Positions 10,101 through 19,375 of a stretch of 64,000 bases of DNA are shown here, piece by piece. Positions within the stretch are counted from its first letter, which is position 1; each line of letters begins with the position of its first letter. The stretch is from assembly GCF_900176205.1 (NCBI RefSeq), contig NZ_LT859959.1:4733001-4797000 (forward strand), written 5' to 3'. Under the pieces are notes generated by a model, which ran no database searches, had not been told where the DNA came from, and worked only from the letters and a program-made list of their open reading frames with translations. The DNA comes from Bradyrhizobium sp. ORS 285 (lineage in GTDB: Bacteria; Pseudomonadota; Alphaproteobacteria; Rhizobiales; Xanthobacteraceae). A program made the position numbers and the translations under genes.

Positions 10101-12128
10101 TTAGGCCGCCCGCACCGATGACAGGAAGCTCGCGACCTCCTGCTTCAGTCGGCTGCTGTCCCCCGACAGCGCCTGCGCCGCCGACAGCACCTGCGAGGAG
10201 GCCGAGCCGGTCTCCGCCGCGCCGCGCTCGACCTCGGTGATGTTGGCTGAGACCTGCTGCGTGCCGTGCGCCGCCTGCTGCACGTTGCGGGAGATTTCCT
10301 GCGTCGCTGCGCCCTGCTCTTCGACCGCCGCGGCGATCGTCGAGGAGATTTCCGACAGCTTCTCGATCGTAGAGGAGATCTCCTTGATGGCGGTGACCGA
10401 CTCCTGCGTCGCGACCTGGATGCTCGAGATCTGCTGGCCGATCTCGCCGGTCGCCTTCGCCGTCTGCTCCGCCAGCGCCTTGACCTCGGAGGCGACGACC
10501 GCGAAGCCGCGGCCAGCGTCGCCGGCGCGCGCCGCCTCGATCGTGGCGTTGAGCGCCAGGAGGTTGGTCTGTCCCGCAATCGTGTTGATCAGCTCGACGA
10601 CATCGCCGATGCGCGTCGCAGCCTTCGACAGCTCGCTGACGCGGCCGGTGGTGGTGCGGGCCTGGCCGACGGCATCGTTGGCGATGCGCGCGGATTCCTG
10701 CACCTGGCGGCTGATCTCGGTCACCGACGAGGCCATCTGCTCGGTCGCGGACGCCACCGACTGCACGTTGGTGGTGGCCTCCTCGGAGGCCGCGGCCACC
10801 GCCGTCGTCAGTCCCTGAGACCGCGACGCGGCCTCGGTCAACGTCGTGGCCGACTGCTCGAGCTGGCTCGAGGCCGAGGACACGGTGTTGACGATCTCGC
10901 CCACCGCGGCCTCGAACTGCTCGGCGAGCCGCTGCATGTCGGCCCTGCGCTGGCGTGCCGCGATCGCGTCCTGCGCGCTCTTCTCGCCGGCCTCGGCGCG
11001 CGCCTTCTCCTCGGCATTGCTCTGAATCACCGTCACGGTCTTGGCGAGATCGCCGATCTCGTCACCGCGCGATGCGCCGGGAATGACGATGTCGAGGCGG
11101 CCGCGCGCCATCTCGCCCAGCGCCCCGTTCAGCCGCGTCAACGGCCGCGCGATTCCGAGGAACGAGAACACGACCGAGCCGATCACCGACAGCAGCACGG
11201 CAAGTCCGACGAACAGCGTGATGTAGCTCGCCCGCGCGGCGACCTGGTCGGCATCGAACCGGGCGCTGGCGTTGCGCGCGCGCGCGTCCTGGATCGCCGC
11301 ATTCATCAGCTCGCCGGCCTCGCCGAGATAGATCAGGGTGCGGTCGCGCAGCACGGCCTCCTTGATCCCCTCGATCTTCACCACCTCATCGTTGGCGGCG
11401 ACGAAGTCGGAGGCAATCCCATTCAGCTTGGTGATCGTGGCCTGGACCTCGCGATCGTCGGCCAGCATGCGCGCATCGGTCAGCGAGCTCTTCAGGCCCG
11501 GGATCGTCTGCTTGACCGTCTTGATCGTCGCGGCATCGCCGGTCATGCCGAAGCGCCAGGCCTGGGCGCGCATGTAGTTCAGCTTGGCGTCGGCCGTTTG
11601 AAGCTGACGCTCGACGCGTTCGCGGAAGGCGAGGTTCGGCAGCGCCGGGGAAGCCAGCAGGGCCTTCAGACCGTTGCTCCATTCGTTGGACACCCCGCTG
11701 CGCTTGTCGATCTGGATCAACAGCGCCTTTTGCGCCTCGGCGAGATCGACCGCGCCCGCGGCATAGCTCGTCATCAGCTCCTTGATCCGGGTGAGCCGGG
11801 TGCGGTTCTCGGCCGTCGACACGTTGGTGAGCGCCGCGTCGATGTCGGTGACCATCGCGGTCGAGAACTGCTGAATGTCGGCAGCAGCCTTCTCCGCCTC
11901 GGCCTGCGACCGCGCCAGCCGCGCCGAGCGGCCGCCGAGCTGGGTCTGCTGCATGTTGGCGCTGGCCGACAACACGCTCTCGACCACCCGCCGCGCGCGC
12001 TCGGCCTGCTGGTTGGCCTGGTTGACCGCTCTCTCCGCCATCATCTGGTTGGCGATCATGCCGACCGCGAGAGATGCGCCGATGGCGCCAGCAAGCCCGA
12101 GTTTGTAGCCGATCCGATTCAGTTTCAT
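10101..12128 (-). CDS. Methyl-accepting chemotaxis protein with long helical (HBM-like) sensor
   Basis: Chemoreceptor of 675 residues with the same build as the one at 3875-5899: MKLNRIGYK start, membrane helix 1 at about 8-25, roughly 270 residues of helical periplasmic sensor, membrane helix 2 near 300-325 ([20 protein letters not shown]), HAMP ([20 protein letters not shown]) and the signalling coiled coil ending LSSVRAA. The sensor regions of the two paralogues are clearly diverged while the signalling ends are nearly the same, which suggests different ligands on one pathway. ATG at 12128 is preferred to GTG at 12140, because TAGGG lies just before it and the next residues match the paralogue's start. 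Confidence 0.93.
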   Translation of the reverse strand: MKLNRIGYKLGLAGAIGASLAVGMIANQMMAERAVNQANQQAERARRVVESVLSASANMQQTQLGGRSARLARSQAEAEKAAADIQQFSTAMVTDIDAALTNVSTAENRTRLTRIKELMTSYAAGAVDLAEAQKALLIQIDKRSGVSNEWSNGLKALLASPALPNLAFRERVERQLQTADAKLNYMRAQAWRFGMTGDAATIKTVKQTIPGLKSSLTDARMLADDREVQATITKLNGIASDFVAANDEVVKIEGIKEAVLRDRTLIYLGEAGELMNAAIQDARARNASARFDADQVAARASYITLFVGLAVLLSVIGSVVFSFLGIARPLTRLNGALGEMARGRLDIVIPGASRGDEIGDLAKTVTVIQSNAEEKARAEAGEKSAQDAIAARQRRADMQRLAEQFEAAVGEIVNTVSSASSQLEQSATTLTEAASRSQGLTTAVAAASEEATTNVQSVASATEQMASSVTEISRQVQESARIANDAVGQARTTTGRVSELSKAATRIGDVVELINTIAGQTNLLALNATIEAARAGDAGRGFAVVASEVKALAEQTAKATGEIGQQISSIQVATQESVTAIKEISSTIEKLSEISSTIAAAVEEQGAATQEISRNVQQAAHGTQQVSANITEVERGAAETGSASSQVLSAAQALSGDSSRLKQEVASFLSSVRAA

Positions 12129-12200
12129 TGCCCTACCCACAGAAGAACGCGCGCCGCGCGACGGTCCGTGTAGGAGGTATAGAGGTGAGGTCCATAGAGA

Positions 12201-12214
12201 CCGTTAATTTACGG
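12201..12214 (-). promoter_or_regulatory. MCP-upstream palindrome, copy 5
   Basis: Gene-strand CTCCCGTAAATTAACGG lies 72 bases before the ATG at 12128. CCGT and ACGG arms are exact with an AT-only centre. It has one extra C after CTC compared with the other copies, and TTAA falls inside the dyad instead of beside it. Confidence 0.45.
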
Positions 12215-12404
12215 GAGTCATCGTGCATTACACGCGAAAAACTTCTGCATTTTCTGTGTGCGTCCCGATGCTTATGGCGGCACGACGCGCTGGCGCGCCG
12301 TGTTAAGGCTCACAAACTATGCAGACTATGCAGGGAATCGCGCCGCTACACCGGAGCGTTCCGAAATCCGGAACGGGGTGGCGCTCATAGCCCGTCGAGG
12401 CGGG

Positions 12405-13682
12405 CTAGCGCATCAACTCCAGCGCGTCGGCAAAGAAGCGCGGCCCACCGAAATTGCCGGACTTCAACGCCAGCAGCATCTCGCCGTCGGCAGCGCCGAT
12501 CGCGCGCAGCACCGGCACGCCGGCCGCGATCTCCGGCCCGACCAGGAAACCCGGAATCCCGAGCCGATCGACCACGGCGCCCGAGGTCTCGCCACCCGCG
12601 ACAATCAGTTGCCTGACGCCGGCGTCGATCAATCCCTCCGCCAGATCGGCCATCGCCTGCTCGATCGCGTGTCCCGCCGCCTCGCGGCCATGCCTCGCCT
12701 GCAGCGCACTGACCTGATCGGGCGTTGCGCTGGAGGCGATCAGCACCGGGCCCTTGCCGATACGCTCGCGCGCCCAGGCGAGCGCCCGCTGCGCCTCGTC
12801 GGCACCGGCGACCAGGCCCGCGGCGTCGAGATGCAGCACCGGCATGATCGCCTCGGCCTGCGCGATCTGCTGCAACGTCGCCTGCGAGCAGCTACCCGCG
12901 AGGCACGCCGCGAGGCCGCCGACCGGCGCATCGTGGTGATGCCCCAGACCGTGCGAATGCACATGCCCGGCCGCGACCAGCGCCCGCGCCAGCCCGAGCC
13001 CGATGCCGGAGGCGCCGACCGAGACCTTGTGCTTCAAGGCCGCCGCGCCGATCGCGGTCAGGTCGGCATCGAACACGGCGTCAACGACGGCCGCGCCGAT
13101 GCCCTGCCCTGACAACTCCTGCAGCCGGTGTCCGATCGCCTCGGGACCATGCACGACGGTCGCGAGATCGACGAGGCCGATCTTGCGGCGGCTCTGGCGT
13201 CCGAGCACGCGCACCAGATTGGCGTCGTGCATCGGGTTGAGCGGATGATCCTTCAGCGGGCTCTCATTGAGCGGCACGTGGCCCACGAACAGGTTACCCT
13301 GATAGACGGTGCGCTTGGTCTCCGGGAAGGCCGGCGTCACGAGCACGATGTCGTCACCGGCGTCGCCAGCGAGCGCATCCATCACCGGACCGATGTTGCC
13401 GGCGTCAGTGGAATCGAAGGTCGAGCAGATCTTGAACAGGACATGACGGGCGCCCCGGGCGCGCAGCCACGTGTCAGCCTCGCGCGAGCGAGCGACCGCC
13501 TGCGAGGCCTCGATCGAGCGGCTCTTCAGCGACACCACGACGGCGTCAACCTCAGGCAGCGCGAGATCGGAGGCCGGCACGCCGATGGTCTGTACCGTGC
13601 GCAGCCCGGCGCGGGTGAGCGTGTTGGCGAGGTCGGAGGCGCCGGTGTAGTCGTCGGCGATGCAGCCGAGCTTCAATGTCAC
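12405..13682 (-). CDS. otnK: 3-oxo-tetronate kinase
   Basis: Cytoplasmic kinase of the four-carbon acid sugar kinase family (DUF1537 type), 425 residues, the usual length. It phosphorylates 3-oxo-tetronate to the 4-phosphate with ATP. The N-terminal domain starts LGCIADDYTGASDLANTL, a family hallmark. Further signatures are FKICSTFDSTDAGNIGPV, FPETKRTVYQGNLFVG and the C-terminal IVAGGETSGAVVDRLG nucleotide site. Start is GTG at 13682, overlapping the otnI stop by four bases (GTGA), so the two are translationally coupled. It is the last gene of the ltnD-otnI-otnK operon. Confidence 0.92.
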   Translation of the reverse strand: MTLKLGCIADDYTGASDLANTLTRAGLRTVQTIGVPASDLALPEVDAVVVSLKSRSIEASQAVARSREADTWLRARGARHVLFKICSTFDSTDAGNIGPVMDALAGDAGDDIVLVTPAFPETKRTVYQGNLFVGHVPLNESPLKDHPLNPMHDANLVRVLGRQSRRKIGLVDLATVVHGPEAIGHRLQELSGQGIGAAVVDAVFDADLTAIGAAALKHKVSVGASGIGLGLARALVAAGHVHSHGLGHHHDAPVGGLAACLAGSCSQATLQQIAQAEAIMPVLHLDAAGLVAGADEAQRALAWARERIGKGPVLIASSATPDQVSALQARHGREAAGHAIEQAMADLAEGLIDAGVRQLIVAGGETSGAVVDRLGIPGFLVGPEIAAGVPVLRAIGAADGEMLLALKSGNFGGPRFFADALELMR

Positions 13683-14461
13683 GGCTTCACTCCCTTGTAG
13701 GCTGCGAACCAGCCGAGCCCGTCCTCGGTGCGGCCGCGCGGATTGTATTCGCAGCCGACGAAGCCGGCATAGCCGAGCCGGTCGAGCTCCTCGAACAGGA
13801 ACGGATAGTTCAGCTCCTCACGGTCGGGCTCGTTACGCGAGGGAATGCTGGCGATCTGGATGTGGCCGATGATGTCCATCATCGCGCGCAGCCGCATGGT
13901 GACGTCGCCGTGGATGATCTGGCAGTGGTAGATATCGAACTGCAGCTTCAAATTCGGGATCTTGAGCTCGCGGATCAGATCGCGGGCGAAGCCGAAATCG
14001 TTGAGGAAATACCCGGGCACGTTGCGCGAATTGATCGGCTCGATGACGACGTCGAGGCCATGGGGCGCGAAGAACTCCGCCGCCCAGGCGACCGACTTGT
14101 AATAGGCTTCGACCGCTTTGGCATCATGGCGGTCGGCGATGCCGGCCATCAAATGCAGCCGCTTCACGCCGGTGGCCTTGGCATAAGGCAGCGCCGTCTC
14201 GAGACTCGCCTTGAGATCATCGAAGCGCTCCGGCAGCGCCGCAAAGCCCTTCTCGCCGGCGTCCCAATTGCCGGGCGGTAGGTTGAACAGCGCCTGCGTC
14301 AGGCCGTTGCCGTGCAGCCGCTTGCCGACCTCCTCGACCGGATGATCGTAGGGAAACAGAAATTCGACCGCGGTGAAGCCGGCCTTGGCCGCGGCTTCGA
14401 AGCGGTCGAGGAACGGATGCTCGGTGAACATCATCGAGAGGTTGGCGGCGAAACGGGGCAT
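13679..14461 (-). CDS. otnI: 2-oxo-tetronate isomerase
   Basis: TIM-barrel sugar isomerase of the hydroxypyruvate isomerase-like family, 260 residues. In this pathway it converts 2-oxo-tetronate to 3-oxo-tetronate. Family patterns include PRFAANLSMMFTEHPFLDRF at the N-terminus, VVIEPINSRNVPGYFL with a metal-ligand glutamate, LQFDIYHCQIIHGD, and FVGCEYNPRGRTEDGLGW near the end. It lies 23 bases downstream of ltnD and overlaps otnK by four bases. Hydroxypyruvate isomerase is the main alternative reading, but the otnK and otnC neighbours make OtnI much more likely. Confidence 0.9.
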   Translation of the reverse strand: MPRFAANLSMMFTEHPFLDRFEAAAKAGFTAVEFLFPYDHPVEEVGKRLHGNGLTQALFNLPPGNWDAGEKGFAALPERFDDLKASLETALPYAKATGVKRLHLMAGIADRHDAKAVEAYYKSVAWAAEFFAPHGLDVVIEPINSRNVPGYFLNDFGFARDLIRELKIPNLKLQFDIYHCQIIHGDVTMRLRAMMDIIGHIQIASIPSRNEPDREELNYPFLFEELDRLGYAGFVGCEYNPRGRTEDGLGWFAAYKGVKP

Positions 14462-14484
14462 GGCGAACTCGCGTCCTATTATTA

Positions 14485-15396
14485 CTATTTGGATGAGCCC
14501 GGCAGCGTCGTGCCAGTGACCTGCGCGTACATCCGCGCCACCGATGCGTCATCGTCGCGGCCCATGCCGGCGGCCGCCGTCATCAGGAACATCTGCAGCG
14601 CGGCGGCCGAGACCGGCACCGGGAAGCGGTGATTGCGCGCCATGTCCTGGATGATGCCGAGGTCCTTGACGAAGATCTCGACCGCGCTGCGCGGCGTGTA
14701 GTCGCCGTCGAGCACATGCGGCATGCGGTTCTCGAACATCCAGGAATTGCCGGCCGAGGCGGTGATGACCTCATAGACCTTTCTGATGTCGAGGCCCTGC
14801 TTGGCGGCAAACGCAATCGCCTCGCTGGCGGCGGCGATATGCACGCCGGCGAGCAGCTGGTTGATCATCTTGAACGCGGCGCCCTGCCCCGCGGCATCGC
14901 CGAGCTCGTAGAGCTTGGCCGCCATCGCATCGAGCGCCGGCCGCGCCTTGGCAAACGCCGCCGTGCTGCCCGAGGCCAGAATGGTTAGCTCGCCCTGCGC
15001 CGCCCGCTGCGCGCCGCCGGAGATCGGCGCGTCGAGATAATGCCGGCCGGTCGCCTCCAACTGCTTGGCGAGACGCCGCGCCACGTCCGGGTCCATGGTC
15101 GCGGAGGAGACGAACACGGACTCCTTCGGCATCGTCTCGGCCGCGCCGCCCGGACCGAACAGAATGGCTTCGGTCTGCGCCGCATTGACGACGACGCTGA
15201 CGACGATATCAGCCCCCGCGGCCGCCTCGGCCGGGCTCTTGGCGCCCTTGCCGCCATCGGCCACGAACCGCGTCACCGCATCTGCCGAGACGTCGCATCC
15301 GGTCACCGCGAAGCCCGCGCGCTTGAGCGAGGTCGCCATGCCATATCCCATCGAGCCGAGCCCGATCACGGCGACGTTCAATTGCGATGACGACAT
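14485..15396 (-). CDS. ltnD: L-threonate dehydrogenase
   Basis: NAD-dependent beta-hydroxyacid dehydrogenase, 303 residues, normal for LtnD. It oxidises L-threonate to 2-oxo-tetronate. The Rossmann motif GLGSMG is at residues 12-17, the substrate-binding PISGGAQRAAQG is present, and the catalytic-lysine region reads GAAFKMINQLLAG. The open frame runs far upstream without a stop, but ATG at 15396 follows GAGGA at good spacing and places the Rossmann fold at the N-terminus. It is the first gene of the operon and divergent from otnC, with a 120-base shared promoter region. Confidence 0.9.
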   Translation of the reverse strand: MSSSQLNVAVIGLGSMGYGMATSLKRAGFAVTGCDVSADAVTRFVADGGKGAKSPAEAAAGADIVVSVVVNAAQTEAILFGPGGAAETMPKESVFVSSATMDPDVARRLAKQLEATGRHYLDAPISGGAQRAAQGELTILASGSTAAFAKARPALDAMAAKLYELGDAAGQGAAFKMINQLLAGVHIAAASEAIAFAAKQGLDIRKVYEVITASAGNSWMFENRMPHVLDGDYTPRSAVEIFVKDLGIIQDMARNHRFPVPVSAAALQMFLMTAAAGMGRDDDASVARMYAQVTGTTLPGSSK

Positions 15397-15516
15397 GCAG
15401 CAAATCCTCGAAGCGTTTCCCGACCTGTCCGGTTGATCCGGCTCGTCCCTGGGTATCACGGCTTGGCCACGCTGCCAAAGCGTGAGACAAAGCATCGAGG
15501 GAACGAGGAAGAATCC
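15397..15516. promoter_or_regulatory. Divergent promoter region ltnD / otnC
   Basis: 120 bases between the divergent starts of ltnD and otnC must hold both promoters. I see no clear operator palindrome, and no regulator gene lies next to the cluster. Confidence 0.5.
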
Positions 15517-16179
15517 GTGGCGGACACTGCGATTCGCGAGGCCATCTGCCGGTTCGGCCGCTCGCTGTTCGAGCGCGGGCTGACGCCGGGCTCGTCCGGC
15601 AATATCAGCGTGCGGCTGGATGATGGCGGCTGGCTGGTGACGCCGACCAATGCCTCGCTTGGCTTTCTCGATCCGGCCAAGCTGTCGCGGCTTGATGCGA
15701 GCGGCAGGCTGGTCTCGGGCGATGCGCCGACCAAGGAGGTGCCGCTGCACACGGCGCTATACCAGACGCGTGAGGCCGCCCGCGCCGTGGTGCATCTGCA
15801 CTCCACGCATTCGGTCGCGATCTCGATGCTGCCGGAGATCGATCCACTGATGGCGCTGCCGCCGCTGACGCCTTATTATTTGATGCGCTGCGGTCAGACC
15901 GCGCTTATCCCCTATCATCGTCCGGGAGATGCCGCCGTCGCCGACGCCATCAAGGGCCTCGCCGGCAAATACGCCTCCGTGCTGCTCGCCAATCACGGCC
16001 CCGTCGTCTCCGGCGACACGCTGGAAGCCGCGGTATTCGCCATGGAGGAGCTGGAGGAAACGGCCAAACTCTATCTGCTGCTGCGCGGGCTCAATCCCCG
16101 GCACCTGTCGCCGCAGCAGGTCGCCGATCTCGTCAAAGTGTTCGGCCTCACCCTGCCCGATCACGACGATCATCATTGA
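15517..16179 (+). CDS. otnC: 3-oxo-tetronate 4-phosphate decarboxylase
   Basis: Class II aldolase/adducin-family enzyme of 220 residues. It decarboxylates 3-oxo-tetronate 4-phosphate to dihydroxyacetone phosphate, the last step of the route. Substrate loop TPGSSGNISVRL, metal-binding histidines in HLHSTH (residues 93-98) and in LLANHGPVVSG are visible. GTG at 15517 is the chosen start, with GAGGAA 7 bases upstream; the open frame continues upstream but without family similarity. The order ltnD-otnI-otnK on one strand and otnC on the other gives a complete four-gene pathway. Confidence 0.9.
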   Translation: MADTAIREAICRFGRSLFERGLTPGSSGNISVRLDDGGWLVTPTNASLGFLDPAKLSRLDASGRLVSGDAPTKEVPLHTALYQTREAARAVVHLHSTHSVAISMLPEIDPLMALPPLTPYYLMRCGQTALIPYHRPGDAAVADAIKGLAGKYASVLLANHGPVVSGDTLEAAVFAMEELEETAKLYLLLRGLNPRHLSPQQVADLVKVFGLTLPDHDDHH

Positions 16180-16194
16180 CCGAACCGGCGGCCG

Positions 16195-16413
16195 ATGCGC
16201 ATGCAGTACCCTGCACCTTCGCCCGCCGAGATCGAAGCCGCTGCCCGCGTGCTGTTCGAGGAAGCTCGCTTCTATCGCTGGTTTCCGATCACGACTGATT
16301 CCTACGAGATCTTCGCCGAATCCGATCGAATCGGGGTCGCGGAATTACGCGGCATTGCCGAACGCATGTTGACGGCGGCAGCCGTGGCCAAATTGCAGAC
16401 GCGGTTGCGCTAG
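16195..16413 (+). CDS. Small conserved hypothetical protein (72 residues)
   Basis: Lies 15 bases after otnC, in the same direction. The product is a soluble helical protein with no signal or membrane segment (PSPAEIEAAARVLFEEARFY, then RIGVAELRGIAERMLTAAA). I do not recognise a characterised family. Codon use looks like its neighbours, and the short gap supports co-transcription. A second ATG lies two codons in. A role with the acid-sugar enzymes is only positional. Confidence 0.6.
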   Translation: MRMQYPAPSPAEIEAAARVLFEEARFYRWFPITTDSYEIFAESDRIGVAELRGIAERMLTAAAVAKLQTRLR

Positions 16414-16897
16414 CCTGGGGAGGCTGCACCGTCATGTCGCCCGACGCACCGCCTTGCCTCTGATCGGCTTTGATGCCTAATATTCAGGCAGAAATCGGCT
16501 GCGCAGGCAATCAGCGGCCGCTCGATCGATAGGCAGACGCGCCCCGGTCTGACGCACAATCGCGGCCAGAGCCTCTACCATCGATTGCAGCGGATTCCGC
16601 TCCACACGCCTGATGCACAGACAGGAACAGGCAAAGTGCCTCCACGACACCGTGGTTGCTGCTGTTTTCCCGGCCTATCGCACGGGATGTGCCCGGCCGA
16701 CGCCGATGCAGACGGCTCGCGGCCGCCGATTGCATACGCATCGCCGAGAGCGCGCGCTCTTTATGCACAGGGCCATCCGGCTGCCAGCCATTGGCATATC
16801 CGTTGCAGACACCACGCAGGTCGGGAGCCGGGCGCCCGACCGCGCGAACCATGAGTCATGCCCGGGTCTCGATAATGACGGACGATATGGAGGGCGG
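16414..16897. other. Gene-free stretch before polyamine-type ABC operon
   Basis: About 480 bases with no convincing coding sequence. Open frames on both strands here lack start signals and family features. It presumably carries the promoter of the ABC operon; no clear operator was seen. Confidence 0.5.
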
Positions 16898-17935
16898 ATG
16901 GCGGCGGGCGCGAGCTTGGAACTGGTGAAGGTGACGAAGATGTACGGTCACGTCACCGCCGTCGACGCAATCGACCTGCGGATTCCCGCCGGCTCCTATT
17001 GCTGCCTGCTCGGTCCCTCAGGCTGCGGCAAGACCTCGACGTTGCGCATGATCGCAGGCCATGAGTCCGCGACCTCAGGCGACATCATCGTCGGCGCCAA
17101 GAACGTCACCGAGCTGCCGCCCGCGGGCCGCGGCACCGCGATGATGTTCCAGTCCTACGCGCTGTTTCCGCATCTCTCCGTCATCGACAACGTCGCCTTC
17201 GCGCTGAAGATGAAGGGCGTATCGAAGCCCGAGCGTCACGCCAAAGCGCGCGAGCTGCTCGAGCTCGTGGACATGCAGAGCTATGCCGGCCGCCTGCCCG
17301 CGCAGCTCTCCGGCGGCCAGCAGCAGCGCGTGGCGCTGGCGCGCGCACTGATCACCTCGCCGCAGATCCTGCTGCTCGACGAGCCCCTGTCGGCGCTCGA
17401 TCCGTTCCTGCGGCTGCGGATGCGCGCCGAGCTGAAGCGGCTGCAGCGCGAGCTCGGCCTCACCTTCATCCACGTTACCCACGGCCAGGACGAGGCGATG
17501 GCGCTGTCCGATCTGGTCGTGCTGATGAATGGCGGCAAGATCGAGCAGCAGGGCACCCCGCGCGAAATCTTCAACCATCCGCGCACGGAATTCGCCGCGC
17601 GCTTCATCGGCGGCCACAACGTCATCCCGCTCAAGGGCGAGACCTTCGCCGTGCGCGTCGACCGCATCCAGCTGAAGGCGCCGAACGCCGCGATCGACGG
17701 CCCCGCCGTGCCCGGCACGATCAGCAAGATCGAATATCAGGGCACTTACGTGCAGGTCGCGGTGGCGACCGACGGCGGCCCGGAGATCTCGGCGCAGCTC
17801 AGCGACGACCAGTTCGACGCGGAGACCCACGTCATCGGCGAGCGCGTCGTCGTGACCTGGAATCCGGCGCAAGCCGACGCGCTGACGCCTCGCCCCGCAA
17901 CTGCAGCCGCACCGGCTGCAGAACTCGTGGCCTGA
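16898..17935 (+). CDS. Spermidine/putrescine-type ABC importer, ATP-binding protein
   Basis: PotA-like ATPase of 345 residues that powers the importer encoded by the next three genes. Walker A GPSGCGKT, Q-loop FQSYALFPHLSV, signature LSGGQQQR, Walker B ILLLDEPLSALD and the switch histidine in HVTHGQDEA are all intact. A C-terminal TOBE-like extension (VRVDRIQLKAPNAAIDGPAV and on) is typical of PotA/CysA-type proteins. ATG at 16898 follows GGAGGG. The open frame extends to 16613 but that part is not conserved. The true substrate may be a polyamine or another small organic solute. Confidence 0.9.
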   Translation: MAAGASLELVKVTKMYGHVTAVDAIDLRIPAGSYCCLLGPSGCGKTSTLRMIAGHESATSGDIIVGAKNVTELPPAGRGTAMMFQSYALFPHLSVIDNVAFALKMKGVSKPERHAKARELLELVDMQSYAGRLPAQLSGGQQQRVALARALITSPQILLLDEPLSALDPFLRLRMRAELKRLQRELGLTFIHVTHGQDEAMALSDLVVLMNGGKIEQQGTPREIFNHPRTEFAARFIGGHNVIPLKGETFAVRVDRIQLKAPNAAIDGPAVPGTISKIEYQGTYVQVAVATDGGPEISAQLSDDQFDAETHVIGERVVVTWNPAQADALTPRPATAAAPAAELVA

Positions 17936-17995
17936 TTTTCTGGCCTGATTTCGCCTTCTCGTTTTTATCCCAAGAAGATGATCAAGGAGATGATC

Positions 17996-19285
17996 ATGAC
18001 TGATCGATCGAAGAAGACATCCATCAGCCGCCGCTCGCTGCTCAAGGGCGCGGCCGGCGTTGCCGGTCTCGCCGGTACGGGGACCCTGCTCAGCGCGCCC
18101 TATGTGCACGCCGCGGACCCGAAAGTGCTGAGCTATCTCGGCACCGCCGTGAACGAGGGCGACGAGATCGCCAAGAAGTGCCTCGCCGACACCGGCATCA
18201 AGATCGAATACATCACGGCGACGACCGATGACGTCACCAAGCGCGTCATCACCCAGCCGAACTCGTTCGACGTGCTCGACACCGAATATTTCTCGCTGAA
18301 GAAGCTCGTGCCGTCGGGCAACATCTTCCCGCTCGATGCGCGCAAGATCAAGGAGTTCGACAACATCACGCCCGTGTTCACCAAGGGCGAGCTGCCGAAC
18401 GGCAAGAAGATCGGCGGCCAGGGCACCGCGCCGTGGAAGGTGCTGTATCTCGAGGGAGCGAACTCCAAGACGTTCTCGGCCACGCCCACCGAATACGTCA
18501 CCTTGATCCCGACCGTGTACAACGCCGACACGCTCGGCATCCGTCCGGACCTGATCAAGCGTCCGATCAATTCCTGGGCCGAGCTGCTCAATCCCGAGTT
18601 CAAGGGCAAGGCCTCGATCCTCAACATCCCCTCGATCGGCATCATGGACGCCGCCCTCGTCGTCGAGGCGACCGGCCAGTACAAATATGCCGACAAGGGC
18701 AACATGACCAAGGCCGAGATCGACCTCACGATGAAGGTGCTGACCGAGGCCAAGAAGGCCGGCCAGTTCCGCGCGTTCTGGAAGGACTTCAACGAGTCGG
18801 TCAACCTGATGGCCTCCGGCGAGACGGTGATCCAGTCGATGTGGTCCCCGGCCGTCACCAAGGTGCGCTCGATGGGCATCGCCTGCACCTTCCAGCCGCT
18901 GAAGGAAGGCTATCGCTCCTGGGCGTCGGGCTTCTGCGTCTCCAAGGCCGTCGGCGGCAGCCCGAAGCTCGACTGGGCCTATGAGTTCGTCAACTGGTAC
19001 CTGTCGGGCTGGGCCGGCGCCTATCTCAACCGCCAGGGCTACTATTCGGCCGTGCTCTCCACCGCCAAGGCCAACATGACCGAGGACGAGTGGGGCTACT
19101 GGATGGAAGGCAAGCCGGCCAAGAGCGACATCAAGGCGCCGGATGGCACCCTGATGGAGAAGGCCGGCGCGGTGCGCGACGGCGGCTCCTATGACGACCG
19201 CATGGGCGGCGTCGTCTGCTGGAACGCCGTCATGGACGAGAACGACTACATGGTCCGCAAGTGGAACGAGTTCATCGCCGCCTGA
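17996..19285 (+). CDS. Spermidine/putrescine-type ABC importer, substrate-binding protein
   Basis: Periplasmic binding protein of 429 residues, PotD-like. The N-terminus has a twin-arginine signal (SISRRSLLKGAAG) with a cleavage site after APYVHAAD, so it is probably exported folded. The mature protein starts with a sheet-forming KVLSYLGTAVNEGDEI. Conserved elements include RPINSWAELLNPEFKGKASI and GYRSWASGFCVSK. Upstream ATG codons at 17978 and 17990 exist, but AAGGAG sits 7 bases before the one at 17996. A terminator follows, so the binding protein can be made in excess over the permeases. Confidence 0.88.
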   Translation: MTDRSKKTSISRRSLLKGAAGVAGLAGTGTLLSAPYVHAADPKVLSYLGTAVNEGDEIAKKCLADTGIKIEYITATTDDVTKRVITQPNSFDVLDTEYFSLKKLVPSGNIFPLDARKIKEFDNITPVFTKGELPNGKKIGGQGTAPWKVLYLEGANSKTFSATPTEYVTLIPTVYNADTLGIRPDLIKRPINSWAELLNPEFKGKASILNIPSIGIMDAALVVEATGQYKYADKGNMTKAEIDLTMKVLTEAKKAGQFRAFWKDFNESVNLMASGETVIQSMWSPAVTKVRSMGIACTFQPLKEGYRSWASGFCVSKAVGGSPKLDWAYEFVNWYLSGWAGAYLNRQGYYSAVLSTAKANMTEDEWGYWMEGKPAKSDIKAPDGTLMEKAGAVRDGGSYDDRMGGVVCWNAVMDENDYMVRKWNEFIAA

Positions 19286-19299
19286 TGTGACCGCCATTG

Positions 19300-19335
19300 C
19301 TGCCGCGCCCGCGCCGTAGTGGGCGCGGCAGTTTT
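19300..19335 (+). terminator. Attenuating terminator between binding-protein and permease genes
   Basis: A perfect 11-bp stem (CTGCCGCGCCC / GGGCGCGGCAG) with a 10-base loop, followed by TTTT. It lies 15 bases after the binding-protein stop and before the permeases of the same operon. Confidence 0.75.
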
Positions 19336-19375
19336 CTCAGCCGTATCCTCCGCGACCGGACGACAGGTATTTTCC

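Noticed and set aside
9775..10104. Open frame of 109 residues with chemoreceptor similarity
   Set aside because: It has no start context, covers only the signalling tip, carries damaged conserved positions and runs into the terminator of the next gene. It is treated as a pseudogene fragment.
16511..16852. Open frames on both strands in the gap before the polyamine-type operon
   Set aside because: Arg/Ala-rich low-complexity products, no ribosome sites, no recognisable domains. High GC keeps frames open by chance.
17075..19297. 740-residue minus-strand open frame across the polyamine-type genes
   Set aside because: Antisense shadow of the ATPase and binding-protein genes, whose motifs are clear on the plus strand.
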